DNA of 64,000 bases, taken from NCBI GenBank assembly GCA_023238725.1, contig CM041553.1, forward strand, positions 14,257,001-14,321,000, read 5' to 3'. The stretch comes from Scortum barcoo. Its lineage: Eukaryota > Chordata > Actinopteri > Centrarchiformes > Terapontidae. Shown here piece by piece: positions 1-13,535 of the stretch. The position numbers and the translations under genes were made by a program. Position 1 is the stretch's first letter. Every line of letters starts with the position of its first letter. A model generated the notes under the pieces. The model had not been told where the DNA came from. It ran no database searches and saw only the letters and a program-made list of their open reading frames with translations.

Positions 1-27
1 TAAAAACAAACAGCATTTTTCAGTGTT

Positions 28-773
28 TATTTCAGATATAAATCAAATAATCCAAATCCGAGGCCATGGTTCTCGACCGGAAAAGGGTGGCGTGCCCTCT
101 CCGGGTGGGTGGAGAGGTCCTGCCTCAAGTGGAGGAGTTCAAGTATCTCTGGGTCTTGTTCACGAGTGAGGGAAAGATCGAGCGTGAGATTGACAGGCTG
201 ATTGGTGCAGCCTCCGCAGTTATGCGGTCGGTGTACCGGACCGTCGTGGTGAAGAAGGAGCTGAGTTGAAAGGCGAAGCTCTCGATTTACCGGTCAATCT
301 ACGTTCCCACCCTCACCTATGGTCATGAACTTTGGGTAATGACCGAAAGGACAAGATCAGCGGATACAAGCGGCTGAAATGAGTTTCCTCCGCAGGGTGG
401 CTGGGCGCTCCCTTAGAGATAAGGGTGAGAAGCTCGGTCACTCGGGAGGAGCTTCGGAGTAGAGCCGCTGCTCCTTTCACATTGAGAGGAGTCAGCTGAG
501 GTGGCTTGGGCATCTGTTTCGGATCCCCCCTGGATGCCTCCCTAGGGAGGTGTTCCAGGCATGTCCCACCGGGAGGAGGCCCAGGGAAGACCCAGGACAC
601 GCTGGAGAGACTATGTCTCTCAGCTGGCCTGGGAACGCCTCGGAGTCCCCCCAGAAGAGCTGGAGGAAGTGTCTGGGGTGAGGGAAGTCTGGGCATCTCT
701 GCTCAGACTGCTGCCTCCGCGACCCGGCCCCGGATCAAGCGGATGAAGATGGATGGATGGATATTTCAGATAT
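28..773 (+). mobile_element. 5'-truncated Rex3-like (RTE clade) non-LTR retrotransposon with target-site duplication
   Basis: The element occupies about 40-761 and is flanked by a perfect 12-bp direct repeat, TATTTCAGATAT, at 28-39 and 762-773. Translation gives the C-terminal end of a reverse transcriptase: VEEFKYLWVLFTSEGKIERE at 130-189, then a thumb region, and finally WERLGVPPEELEEV and LLRLLPPRPGPG near 630-737. The frame is broken: an in-frame TGA lies at 267-269 where related copies have Arg, and later parts fall in other frames. The 3' end is a short GATG repeat, typical of Rex3. Most of the 5' part is missing, as expected from incomplete target-primed reverse transcription. It lies in an intron of coro2a and is a dead copy. 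Confidence 0.85.
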
Positions 774-779
774 TTAAAA

Positions 780-1319
780 CGGTTGAAAATCTCATTTGAA
801 ATTTGTTTGAGGAACACTGTTCAATCAATCAATCAATCAATTTTGCTCTTTGCAAAAAAAAAGACAAAAGTAATTTACTTCTGCCTTGAGCAATGCCTCA
901 TTTTGGAGCTGAAAACACATTTGGATACATGTAGACATAAAATCTGTGTGAAAATCTGTGAATCTCAGCCTGAAAAAACGTGAGCCATAGTTGTAGTGTA
1001 CAACAGCATCCCAGCCAATATTGCATAAGTGGGAGTCTCCTGCTCCTTTTCCCCTTCAAAGCCCAGGCACCCAGCCAGCACCACACAACCAAAACTGACA
1101 CCTCCGGCCTGAGCATAACTTCAGACCTCCAGGTCACCGCCAGTGACTCACTCACTTTACATGGGTCTGCTCTCTCTACCTGCGCCTGCCAAACAAGCTC
1201 ATGTGGACATTTAAGGAACATTACATCACAGTGCTTTTATTGTCTGAAAATGAGCCTTTAAAGTCTTTTACTGTTCATCTCAAATGTTTAGTGTGCTTGA
1301 TGCTTGTGTTTGTTTGCAG
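780..1319 (+). other. coro2a intron, left-edge portion
   Basis: Intronic sequence between the Rex3 fragment and the first visible coro2a exon. It holds a short (TCAA)n run near 822-841 and otherwise nothing recognisable. It ends in an acceptor (TGTTTGCAG, 1311-1319). Confidence 0.6.
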
Positions 1320-4300
1320 GAAGCCAACTGCAAAGCGCACAAAGCCAGCAAGGTGCTGATCCTCGGTAACCTGAAGATGCTCCTCACGACAGGCACCTCA
1401 CGCTGGAATGATCGACAGATAGCTCTTTGGGATCAGGTGAGCGGCTGAAAGCACAAGAAGCATTTTGTGACAAAACGATCAAAACTCAAAGGCCCGCGTA
1501 CTAGTTTTTTTCTTTTCAAAAGCTGTCATACACATTTCACCATCTTCATCAGAGCTCATCGTAAATTAAAACAGCTAAAGATCTTTTATTGTTTTCTACT
1601 CATAATCTGTAATTTGCAGTCGATACAGACTGTTTACATTTTTGACTGATAAGTAGATCAGTTAATCAGCTAATTGTTTTCATATTATTATGTTATTCAT
1701 TTTTTTCAATAAAATATCAGATATTCAGCTGCTCAGAGAGAGGGCACTCAAATGGGCTTTAAGGGCTGCCAGAACATCCTGTGTGACAGACTGTGAGGTT
1801 AGATTCAGGAATATGTCTTAACTAGAAGCACTTGATCAGAGGATTAACCTTTTTTTTTTATTTTAACAACAACAAACAGAGATGACACACAGATGTCTTG
1901 ATGTGTACAATTCACATAAGAAGCAAGAATAAATCTACATCTAAATCTGCTTGGTTTCATGAGTGAATCAAATACTCGGACTATTGTAAAAACTAAATAA
2001 AAACACATAGTACCCGCAAGCTCTTCTCCTCCTGGTGGCTGAGATGCTGCTCTGCCCTGCTCAGTATGAACTCCTCTCTCACACAGCTCTGCCATCTAGT
2101 GGACAAACTGAAAGACGAGTCAAACCACCCAGCAGTCTGTCTGAAGAGTCCCCGTGTTGAAGCACAACTGGAGATATTGTTCACTCTATTTGCGTCATTC
2201 CTGAATACTCTGACCAATCACTCACACCTGATAGTCTGTAATAATAGCTGATGTGGCAGGCGGGTGTGTTTTGATGTGTGTAAGTGTATCGTGGGCGGGA
2301 GATTAAGACAGAGGCCCGGATTAGTGATTGAGCACTCAGTGTTTTTAATTCAGCGCCGGAGAGTGCTTCTTATGCAGAAGTGGATTTAAATGAGTGTTTT
2401 GATATCAGGGATTTTTGCACGTCACCGGTGCTTAAGTGTTGTTTTTTTTTATCTTTGTGTGTGATTTGCAGGACGATCTGTCTGTGCCTTTGTTACAAGA
2501 GAACCTGGATGGTTCATCGGGAGTCCTTTTTCCCTTCTACGACCCAGACACACACATGCTTTACCTTGCTGGGAAGGTGGGTCTTCAAGAGCAGCCAGAA
2601 AGTGGTCTCTACATCCACACACACAATGCTTTCAATATCACTGAATAAGAATAATAATTCTTCTCTTATCTCTGTCAGGGTGACGGAAATATCAGGTACT
2701 ATGAAATCAGCTCAGAAAAACCTTATATCCACTACCTAACAGAATACCGCTCGCACATACCTCAGAAAGGACTGGGTAAGAACCACACACACACCACACA
2801 CAAAGAGAAACTTCACTCAGATGCTAGTGTTAACTGATATTTTTGTGTAACCAAAAAAAAAAGTTTCTAATTGCTTGAATGTGTCTTAAATTTTTTAAAT
2901 GTGGTGGTTGATCGCTGTTTGGAAACTCCACCTGCCTGTTCTGACTCTGTGCGCACCTGTAAGCAAAGCTGCTGTGCAAATAAGCCTCCAGTATTTGAAT
3001 AGCCAAACCAGCTGATCAAGGCGAAGTCATAGATCATGTGTGTCAAGCGTCATGCAGTATGAGCTGATGCCCTGAAAGATGTTGTTGGATGGATGTTTAC
3101 AATCAGACCAGTGTAAGATTTTTTATGGAGCTGAACAGCAGTAGCTCTTTACTATGAAGTTATAGGCATACACTATATGGAACCTGCACAGACTGCAAGC
3201 TATGGAAAGCTACATCAACATATAATATAGGCTTTGTATTGATAGATTACAAAAAGCCTGTCCTGCCTTAAAAATAGTTAACACGAATACATCTGAAGCT
3301 ATAAAAATAATACTTTAAAACAGTTAGTTGGTCCAAAAACAGTAATATAACCTTTAAAACTGGAAACTAATTGCATAAGTATGACAATCAAAAATGGCAC
3401 ATTTAGGTCCAGCACAGTGTTGCCCCGCATTAACACTTTTGATTTTTCTATTTCAATACAAACATGTAAATGCACTTACTTTAAAGGTTTAAAAGACTTT
3501 TTCATATTGCAAAAAGAACAACACTGTATTCTTCTTTGTCAAGCCATAATGTAATTACAGTACATTTAGTATGCAGTGCTCTGTTTGTTAGAAATTGAGC
3601 TGACCTCTATGTGCCTATAAATGGTGAAATAGACGATACTTCCTGGTGTGTTTTTATTACATTATTACAGCTTTATTACTGGGTTGTAGCTACACTTAAT
3701 AACACATAATAAACTATTTTAATCTTAACCAGGGTTTCACCATAAATGCATCCTGACTTCCTGCTCTCTGGTTCCATTTCTGTTTTTTATTTTGCCCCTC
3801 ACACTGCCTGACTGTACTAAACTCTGAACATAATATAACAAAAAATACTATACTGTGATCATACAGACGTATTAGGTAGTAGTGCAGCAGTGTTTCCTGT
3901 GTAACTTGATGAAACCGTCTCCATCTGTGTGTCCTTCAGGTGTGATGCCAAAGAGAGGTCTGGATGTGAGTTCCTGTGAGGTGTTCAGGTTTTACAAACT
4001 GGTGACAACCAAGAGTCTCATCGAGCCTCTTTCCATGATCGTGCCCCGCAGGGTAAGAGCGCATCCGTCTCAAACACCTGGGGATTCAAAAGAACTGCAT
4101 CCACTTTAGGCCTAATAGATTTCAGAAACCTAATTTTGCATGCGTATCTGTCTGAATGTTTCCAGTCGGAGTCATACCAAGAAGACATATATCCGATGAC
4201 GGCTGGCAACAGGCCCGCTTTGACTGCAGAGGAGTGGCTCAGCGGCATCGATAAAGGTCAGAATTAATGTGTGTGCGTGAGTAACATTTGTGTATCATAC

Positions 4301-6516
4301 TTGAGGTTAAAAGTAAAACTACAGCTCTGTGATGGCTGAGATCACATTGTATTTTCTTTAATTGATGTGGCAAATGTATAAACAAACTGATGTAAAATAC
4401 ATTTAATTGTTCCTCTGTCTTTTTTATGTTAAATAAAACTCACATGCTCACGTGTGTCAAACATAAATCTTCTCAGTTTTCTTGGAATCATCGAGTTGGA
4501 CAAGTGAATTTGTAATGATATGAACATGAAGGCAATATATAATAACATCAAATGATTGTCCACCTCTCATCACATGTATTAACTATCTTCAGAGTTCCTG
4601 CTTAAATTTAACATGTTCTTTTTTCACAATACTGTGAGTGTATTTTGCTTCTCTCTACAGTCTAATTTTTTGTAATGAGAGGTACAAAGATCTTTCAATG
4701 CTTATTAGCAAAACTTCCACATTAAAAGGTAGTTTAATTTCTAACCTGTGTCTTGTAGGCCCAGTGCTGATGTCTCTGAAGCCCGGAAGTCAAGTAGCAG
4801 AGTCGTATTCAGAGATGAGTAAGGGCCTGGGAAATTCGCTGGACACTCGCAGGTCTCAGAGCAGACCGGGCATGCTGCAGCTGTCGTACATTCAGGACCA
4901 ACTGGAAAGCAAAGACACCAAAGAGGACGGCAGCCGCGCAGAGGACGACAAGAGTCGGACACCCGTTAGCAACGGAGAAGATCTCGCGCTTTGCTCTCCC
5001 CCGAGAACAGAGAATGAGGTACTGGATGATGTTGGCGTCACTGTCACTGTCATTCTTCAAGTTTCTGTCGTGTTGTTTGTACTCTGTTTGAAAAGTATCT
5101 TTAGTTTTATTCATAAAGAACAGAGATAAAGTTATTTTTATTTCTCTAACCAAAAAATGTAAATAAATTAAATAAAGACAAATACATAATTCTAGCAAGG
5201 TCAGAAGTCAAATTAAATGGAGTCATCACTTTGAGTTTGAGTACACATCTTTTGATTAAAGAAATAAAATCAAACTGTCACCAGTAAATAGAAATATTAA
5301 TTAGATTTTGTCCCCATAACATGCAGAGAAAGGTGAGTAGTTCTTTGAGTCTGTGTGGTTGTGTAAAGCCCAAACAAGCTTCTAAAAATCTGCAGGTCAT
5401 GGCAGCCTCTTTGTGCCCTGAAAGGTGAAACTGGAGCAAAAAAAAAACAAGTATTACACAGAAAGCTAAAGAATAAGTCTGGTGATATTCTATATTTTTG
5501 GTATTGTCAATAAATCCCATGAAGAGACCAAAATCAACATTCAAGTAATCCACTCAACAAAAAACACTTTTCTATCTAAGCGCTGAAAAAAACTTTTTTC
5601 AAGGGATTTGTTGCAATAAAAACATAAAATATCACTGGCCTTGTCCTTTTAATATTGCTGAGTACACTTTAATAATTAGAGGTGACCAAGATGAACACAT
5701 CAAAACAACAGTTCAAGATTTTTGTGTGTAAATCAAGCACACACCTCTAATGGAAATTACACCCATGATATATTCCAGTACAGTGGTGGAAGAACTATTC
5801 AGATCCTGTACCTCTACAAAAATACTCATACTACATTGTAAAAATAATTTGTTACAAGTGAAGCATTGAAAATGTTCTTATATGTTAAAAAGGCAAAGTA
5901 TGCAAGGATAATCAGGAAAATCTTGAAGTATTAAAGGTCAAAGTACTCAGTGCAGAAAAATGTACTCTGTAGCTTATTCTTACTCATGCATTAATGTAGA
6001 AACGGGATTTTAATTTGTACTTGGAGGTAATTTGAACTATTTTCTATCTGTAGTTAATTATTTTAATTATGGATTCATCTGTTAATTGTTTTCTTGATTA
6101 TTAGACTGTTTCAGAAAAATGCCATGTTTTATGAGCCCTCCTAATATTTTGCAAATCAAAAATCTTAATGTTGAAGGTAACTAAAACGACCAAATGAATG
6201 TTGTATTGTAAGAAGTCCACTATTTGCCTCTGAATTGCAGTGGAGTCTTAAGCACAAGTGGCATGAAAATAAAAGACTTAAGTAAACTACAAATACCTCA
6301 TATTTGTATTTGAGTACAGCAGTAAATGTCCCCAGTTACGTCCCACCTCTGGTCTTATATATTGGGTTTGTGTTTTGTCCACAGCTGCGTCTGAAGTTCC
6401 ACAAGCAGCAGGAGGAAATCCGACGGCTGAGGGAGCTCCTGAACCAGAGGGACGTGCGCATCACACAGCTGGAGCTGGAGATTAAGAATATCAAAAACTC
6501 CCAAAGTTCACTTTAA
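1320..6516 (+). CDS. coro2a: Coronin-2A, C-terminal half (7 exons, 5' end outside window)
   Basis: Coding exons are 1320-1436, 2472-2576, 2679-2775, 3940-4052, 4166-4256, 4759-5018 and 6385-6516 (stop TAA 6514-6516). All have GT-AG junctions and consistent phase, giving 304 residues. The first exons encode the late blades of the WD40 propeller (TGTSRWNDRQIALWD; DTHMLYLAGKGDGNIRYYEI). Next come the coronin C-terminal extension (VMPKRGLDVSSCEVFRFYKL, EPLSMIVPRR), a variable linker of about 100 residues, and a C-terminal coiled coil (KQQEEIRRLRELLNQRDVRI) that in coronins mediates oligomerisation. Coronins bind F-actin and Arp2/3. CORO2A has also been reported in NCoR corepressor complexes. Paralogue 2A rather than 2B is chosen for the ending LELEIKNI and for the anp32b/hemgn/trmo/foxe1 neighbourhood. 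Downstream anp32b is convergent. The intron at 5019-6384 contains nested repeats. Confidence 0.93.
2088..2102 (-). promoter_or_regulatory. CTCF-like motif in a coro2a intron
   Basis: The - strand reads CCACTAGATGGCAGA, agreeing with the core vertebrate CTCF consensus CCASYAGRKGGCRSY at 14 of 15 positions. This is a motif match only; occupancy is unknown. Confidence 0.45.
5781..6325. repeat. Degenerate teleost AGTGGTGGAA-type MITE-like repeat, probably with a second repeat nested inside
   Basis: It starts CAGTGGTGGAAGAACTATTC and continues with the AGTACT/GTAAAAATA-rich phrases of a very common teleost interspersed family. It ends with TATTTGAGTACAGCAG. The middle (about 6035-6190) instead resembles the other common family with TTAATTATTTTAATTAT and TTTCAGAAAAATG phrases, suggesting a nested insertion. 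Non-autonomous and without coding capacity. It lies in the last coro2a intron. Confidence 0.55.
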
Positions 6517-9500
6517 GACTTGCCCAACTCGCCGAGTCACTTTCACCTCCTCGAGGAACACATGCATTACTGTACAAACCCCGTTTTTCCTCTTAGGGTC
6601 ACCTGTTATCCTTTTAATGAGCCCCCCATACTCACTGCACAGGGGCGATTTAAAACTCAACGTTGTGTTTTATTTCAACCTGTCATTCCACACGAGGTGC
6701 ACATATTCTTTGTTCGTGTACATACACTCAAACGCTGAGTCTTACCCTGATGTAACACCTTTTAAACCCCTTTTGCACCTGTTTAACTTCATCCTGGTTC
6801 TTTTATACGCTTCACAGCTATGCAAGTTTATTGTAATTTTTTAGCTTTTTTATGCTCTTTGCTCGTTGCGGAGAGATGAAAGGATGTTTGTGCCTGTCTT
6901 GACTGAATGATGTGGCTCTCTGCGTGTTGTTTGAAAGTTGTTGCAGGGCAGGAGCAGACATCCTGTGTGATTGTACGATAACGCTGAATTTATTTTCTAT
7001 CCTTGGTGATTTCCTCCCCAATATTTAAACTACTGTAAGTGGAGATGGCATGCTTGAATGAGTGTGATCTAAATGAATGACAATGTCATGATCCCAGCTT
7101 GGGTATTTTTCCTGTTTTGTTTTTTTTTTTTTTGTTTTTTTGTTTTTTTTTGCAATCCTGCAAGCTGCATTTGTTTTTATTTTTGAATGACTGGAAAATT
7201 GGTTAAAAGTCAACATGTTTCACAGCAGCTACTGTGTAAGCCAATTCTTTAACATGATGCCATGTAGCAGTTTTGATCTTAATTTTTATATTTATTTTAA
7301 AATGCAGCCAGAGAAAAATACCATTTAATCAAGTACTTGATTTTGAGATTGTAATTTTGGAAATACAGCATGCAAACTGTTTAAAAAAGCCTGCTTACTT
7401 TTTCCTAATGTGAAGTCACTGTGAAGAAATGACACAAAGCCATTGTAGAGCCGGAGTCCTTCGCCCCTTCTCAATTAACTTGTGTTCCACTAGCTTTCAC
7501 TTCTGAATGTATTTTACTCAAGACGTATTTTATTGCGCTCTGTAAAACCAGACAATAAGAATAATCTCAAATTCACTCCGGAGCTCAACCACAAATCTGA
7601 AAGCAACGGTTGAAAATTTCCACTCAAGGTCACTTATTTGCCTGTTCTGGAGCTTGAAACAGTCCTTATTAAGAAAGTGGACCATGAGTAGAGATCGTGT
7701 TTGTGAACTGCTCCTTGAAGACTGAATTGTAAAGCTCAGTTTTATGCCTACAGGGGTGAGAAGTCCTGGTGCAGATAAGTAGTTTAATTAGTTTAGAAGA
7801 TGCTCAGAAATTCCCAGTTTGATGCTTTTTGAAAGACACCGTCTGAGTGAAATGACAAAGTCTGGATGAGGCTACTAGAACAGAAGTGAACTCAAAAGGG
7901 GAGCAGGTCTTCATTGCTAAACATGAACATTTTACTTAAATGTGACAGGGAACTCATCAATGTTTTGTTTTTAAACACTTAACTGTGATCTGTTAATGCA
8001 AAGACTTAAATAATTGTAAAGGTCCATCCTATTGGCATATAGAAAAAGGTTTTCCCTCAGGGCACTTCTGAATGCTGTTCATAGTTTTTCAGTGCAGTCG
8101 GACCAGTTTTGCATATTTGTTGCTTTCAGAATTGGGGCGGTCGTTTTTTTGACGTGCATTGTTTTTCCAACAAACTAAAAGAGAAATTTCCTTTCTCAGT
8201 TTCTCATCTCCATGTTGAGAGGAACAATTCTCTCATGAGCATGTATATATGCGTAGATGTCACAGACCTGCTTACAGATATTAACCAGCCAAATACAACA
8301 CAAATGACCGTGCATGCCCGTAGTTACAGTTTGTAGTCAGAGGCACACACACCATGAGGATATTCTAGATTTGGCTTACATTTCATGGCCACTTGTCAAA
8401 GATGTAACACGTGGAAACTGCCACACCAACCCACACACATACTGACACACTGGATACTCACTCAATACAATTGTGAACCTTTTGACCTCTGACCAGACAG
8501 TTCTAGCACAGCTTCGTCTCTGGCTGACTTTTGTCCAGGAGCAGCAGCGCCCGGTCAGTGTAAACTCTAACCAGCACTGCTGTTTGGACAAGTTACAACA
8601 CAACCACAATGTAAAGCTGACACACTCAAGAGGTTAATTTGGCTGTTTGTTCACATCACAAAAGTTAAACATCAAAGGTTGTACTTCCATTTAGCTTCTT
8701 CTTCTGTCACAGAGCCAGTTCAACCATCTTAACCATGCCCATGTTTCCTCTACCATTTATCCCCCAAACTATTTTATTTTTATAAGATTTCTGCTTCTGA
8801 AAAGTCTGCCTGGAGATGCCAAAAATTGTGCATTTAAAGAACAGTCTGGTGAGCTGGGGAATTCAATGCTTCAATGCGGTTCATACCACAAATGAATACT
8901 CTGAATATCCCTAGTTAAATAACAATAGCAGCTGCCACTTTGGAGCCCATTTACAGCATTGTTTTAAACATTTCATTAAGCATTTCTGTTAAACAGTCTC
9001 TGAACTGTTGCCCCATTTCATGACCTGTTTATATATTTTAAGCCCTTATAAACCCTCCCACACTTGTTTCATTGAAATTATATATGTAAACACAGTTTAT
9101 AAACTACGCACAAATATACGTATCGTATATCATTGAGGAGTTTTATTTAATACATGTAATACAGTTTTAAACACATTGTAATAATACATATTTTAACAAA
9201 TGCTGGCTAACGCAAAGCGGAATCTAATGCTGCTCTCCTTCCCTGAGAACACATAACCGCGCCAATATCGTACGCAGAAACCCACGAACTATCGAAAAAG
9301 TCACGAGATAGTAGTATTCAGTTTTCAGTATTTTATATATATATATATATAATACCGAGGGATTACTGTATATATGGAAAAAAATATTCAAACTTAAAGT
9401 AACAATCTTGAAGAGCTCTCTCTCTGTTTTGTCCTCTTTGGCGGCACCTGTGGTGATAAGCAGTGATTGCAGGTGTTTTTGGATCTCCCAGGATCTGTTC

Positions 9501-10465
9501 ATTGTTTTCAACCTACTGTTAAAAAAAACAGGCAATCTGTAATTCCACCTGGGGACTACACCAAAACAATCGTCCATAATTAGATTTCAGAGCAGATTTT
9601 CTATTTATAAACGTTAGCGATCCCTTGGCATTGCAACGGTGATGCTAACTCTGGTTTTGCCTCGCTCTCAGTCATGTACCTTTTTTAACTATTTGCCTTT
9701 TTCTTTGTTTGATTGCCCGTAGTAACTGTTTACTCACAAGGCCAGCAGAGTCCAAGTAAAACAGTAAGCCACCTCACATAATGGATGCATTTTCAGACGT
9801 AGATACTGGACCCGAAGGTTGTGCCTATTAAGTCCAAGATTTGCTCACCTGGCCAAAGAAGTTTCTAGTCTCTGGGTTAACGTGTGGAAAAAATACTGAA
9901 TACTACTGAATTACTCAATATGTTCAGTAGTGCTCATCATGCCTCTGGCCCAGCGAACCTATGAGAACAAGCAAATCGATGGCATGTCGTGCTCGTAGGT
10001 GATGTCATTCTGAAAAAGAAAAGACTTTTCTGGACTTTGCAAAGGTTTTACAGAGATTAAACTTTCATGGCTTAAAATATACAAAGCAAAGAGTAATAAT
10101 AATTAATTAATATTTTTTATAGCTGTAGGAGTCGTCAGCACTTTTACCGACAAATGCTTTATGGACTGCAGGGCTTTTGTTGTAATACTGCATATGGCCA
10201 CTGAAAAAAAAAGGGAAGGAAAGCTGAGCGAGGTGCTGTATCCAGGTTTTATAACAGATCCACGCTTCAAACAAAACTGAGTGGAAGGGCAAGTCTATTG
10301 CAGTAGATGGTGACTTACCAGACATTTATTTAAATGGAAATCTTTGAAATTTGATCTCTGACTCATAATTCTGAAAGGATATCTTTTTTTTATTTATTTC
10401 AAAATGCCTTTTTTTTCAAGATTCTTTATAAAATTCTCTGTTTGTTAATGGGATTACATTTTTTT

Positions 10466-10657
10466 AGGGCTGCAACCATCATGTATATAATATAAATGAT
10501 ATCATTTCCAAGTCCAAAGACAAGAAGCTGAAAGATAAGAAAATGAACTATTTACAAGCTTAAGCCAGTAGTTTTTTTAATTTGCTTACAAGGACTTTAT
10601 TCACTTAACAAAATAGTTGCTTTTTCTTTTGATCAACTAATTGTTTCAGCTCTAATG
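10466..10657. repeat. Short MITE-like teleost repeat with imperfect terminal inverted repeats
   Basis: The left end reads TAGGGCTGCAACCATC and the right end reads TTGTTTCAGCTCTAA. The reverse complement of the right end (TTAGAGCTGAAAC) matches the left end with a few mismatches. The internal sequence is A/T-rich with TCCAAAGAC and CAAAATAGTTGC phrases typical of an abundant teleost non-autonomous DNA transposon family (possibly hAT-derived). About 190 bp; internally deleted. Confidence 0.6.
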
Positions 10658-10705
10658 TTATCTAATCTGTTATTCCAGTCTATCAGCCAGTAGTTATCCT
10701 TTATG

Positions 10706-10710
10706 ACACA

Positions 10711-10766
<56 letters not shown>
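10706..10766. repeat. (CA)n microsatellite
   Basis: About 30 nearly uninterrupted CA units, with one CCC interruption near the left end. Confidence 0.95.
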
Positions 10767-10770
<4 letters not shown>

Positions 10771-13092
10771 GGTGTTTCTACATTACTAACAGTCAACACT
10801 CTTTACATCCACACATGGTCATAATTTATTCAGGCAACAAGTGAAAACTCCCGTGTGGACCTCATTAAAGCTCTTCAGTAGAGTTGTTGATTCGTGTTGG
10901 GGAATAATATGAGTTAGGCCATCATTTTAAAAGGGCATCCCACCAATTTTACTCTTTAAAGTGACATCACCTAACTTTTACTGAATGGCAGCGACTCTGT
11001 CAATGTCAGGATAACAATAAAAGGAGTAAAAAAGGGAGAACAAGTAGAGTAGCTGCAGAAGATATTTTCAACAGGTCTGTAGTGTGAGTGTCTTAATTTT
11101 GCTCTTATATGAGTCTAATGACTGAATTATTTTAAGCCTAAAATGTCAGCCCCCCTTTCCCCAGGCAAACTCAGAGCTAAAACTCATGTTTCCATGGTAA
11201 CAATCAGTGGCCCTGGTGGCAAAACATCAGATGTACATATGATGTAATGCTACGTTGAGCAGCATTGTCTTGGAGCTTTTTCTGTGGTCGACCCGTTTTA
11301 TTTTTAAATATTTCTGTCTTTGTGTCTTGTACCATGTTTGTATGTGTTTTCATTGTCATTGTAGCTGCTGAATTTTTCCACGAGGCAAATATTTTCTGTT
11401 GGACTTGAAGAGTTCAATCAGCCATGTTGTTTTTTTAGTTTGTAAAAGTCTTCATTTACCCAGAGTCCAAGGACCTGGCAACTTGTGCAACTGGCCGCTT
11501 ATCTCTTTCGTTTTACTGGTTATTATTTCAAACTTTCCAATATCTTATTTGTAAGAGGAAGCATATTATTTGTTGTTTGTGTTTATTCTTTCAAAAGTTG
11601 CATAGTGCCATTTTAAGATTGCTAATTGTCACGAGGAAGGAAGTTGAGTACTGTCGTCTGTGGCTCTGGGAGGATCTTTGATAATATAATTTCTGTGGAA
11701 TTTGAAAGACATTACTAGCTAGGGAGTGTCTAACAAAAATATGCTTTGGGAAATGTAGGACGCAGCATTTTTATTTTAGGGACCAAAAATCTGGATTTTT
11801 TTTACCTTTGCAGCATCAATTTTGACCAGTCCACCAACTTGCACTGAATATCTGGATTCCCCCTTCAAACTGATGAACGATTGAATTTGATTCAGTATTT
11901 ATAGCTTTGGTGAAATGACTGTATTTCAAAGTTAATAATGAAATCACTGCCAGCTAAATCAACATATACCCCACTCATATGTTTGGATTTTTGTGATGAT
12001 CCACCTCATGTCAATCTGTGGCTTCATGCAAAGATAATCGATATAAACGTCACACATTAATGTGAATGATTAACAATGAGCAGTTATCTTATGAATGAAT
12101 CATCACAATGTTGTGGCTTAGTGATGATTTACTGAACTAAAAACTGTAGTGGTTCAGCCCTGCAGATGATCATCATTCTGTTGCTTTGTTACGAATGTGG
12201 GCAGTACCGAGTCAGAAAACACTTCTCAAGACGCCAAATGAGAAAAACAATATCAGTCCATTCCAGAGACCTTTCGGTATTAAAGCGCACACTCTGACAG
12301 CCTCTTCTGTTATACTGGAGCAATAATGTGGCTGCAGAATCAACTGTAGCACTCACTGTCTGAACATGATTCAATAAACCATTTCATTAAAGGGTTGTTG
12401 CTGGATTCATACGAGCCTCACTGTGCCTGGTCGAGATGCATTTTAATGCTATTGTTGTGATGTCTTTAAATTGTCTGTTCAATGTGTAGTAAAATCAGAG
12501 GAAAATTTTTTATTTTGTTTCTTTTAATATTATTTCTAAAAAATGTAATATATATATATATATATATCACATGAAATAATTAAAATTTTCTGGGAAATCC
12601 ATTTGTCTCTTCCCTAATAGAGCAGAATATTATCTGACACAAAAGAATATATTTAGGTAAACAGAATTGCACCAACATTAATATTTAATTTAATATATAA
12701 TAACAGCAGTGCTGTTTGCAGGTTCGGTCACTTCCTTAACTGTTGATTATTTTGCGTCTCTGAGGCCACAACATGTGGACGGCCAACGTTTGTCATCTGT
12801 ACTTAACTGCCTGGCTTGTGTTTAAAATTTTAAATTGGGCTCTAAAAGAAGCAGCAGCCTGCAGAACATCAGCAGGCAAACTCTTTTAAAAACAGATTAT
12901 TGCTCCTCAAAAACACAGTAATGCAGTTTAGTTGCTGCTACTGGGCTTATTGTTAAAAATAAAGGCGTTACAGAGCAGCGCTCTGTCTCAGGATGACATT
13001 ACTGTTTCTGTGAAGTGAAAAATGACAGCATTTTAACATTATACACTACATGCTACACACTACTACAGCATTAACCTTGCCTGGAAAACCTC

Positions 13093-13535
13093 TTAAAGGA
13101 TAGGTTTGCTTTATAAGTCCATCTTAAAACAATACTCACTGCCTGTATGTGCTTTCAAGTTAATGTTGCTGTAAACTACTGTTCCCCAGCCTGGACGTAA
13201 GGACCCCCCCAAAAAAAAGTCAGTAGGGATCATTAAGTAAAAATACTGACAATATCTATGCTATGTACAAGTTGGCCTATTCAACCCCTAAAGGTTATTC
13301 AAAAGGAACTAATATGAAAGATTTCACTGCACAGGGTTCCCAAGTAGACACTGCTTGGTAAGGGGCTTATTTAGCCAAAAAGTGGTTGGGAATCAATGCA
13401 TTTAAAAAAGCTAATATGAGACTTTGATTTAGCCAAATCAAGGGGGGAGTCCTGCAAAGGTAGTCTTGCTTCATGTTACCAACAAAAAGCATTTCATGTT
13501 AAAAACTATGGAGGATATACACTTGAATGAGACTG
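13093..13535. repeat. Probable old teleost interspersed repeat
   Basis: Phrases such as AGTCCATCTTAAAACAATA, TTTAGCCAAATCAAGG, ACCAACAAAAAGCATTT and GAGGATATACACTTGAATGA recall a widespread teleost repeat. No clear termini are visible. Recognition is by memory of the family, so this needs a repeat-library search. Confidence 0.4.

Noticed and set aside
4638..5129. Long + strand frame covering a coro2a exon
   Set aside because: Only 4759-5018 is exon; the flanks read through the acceptor (TCTTGTAG) and the donor (GTACTG).
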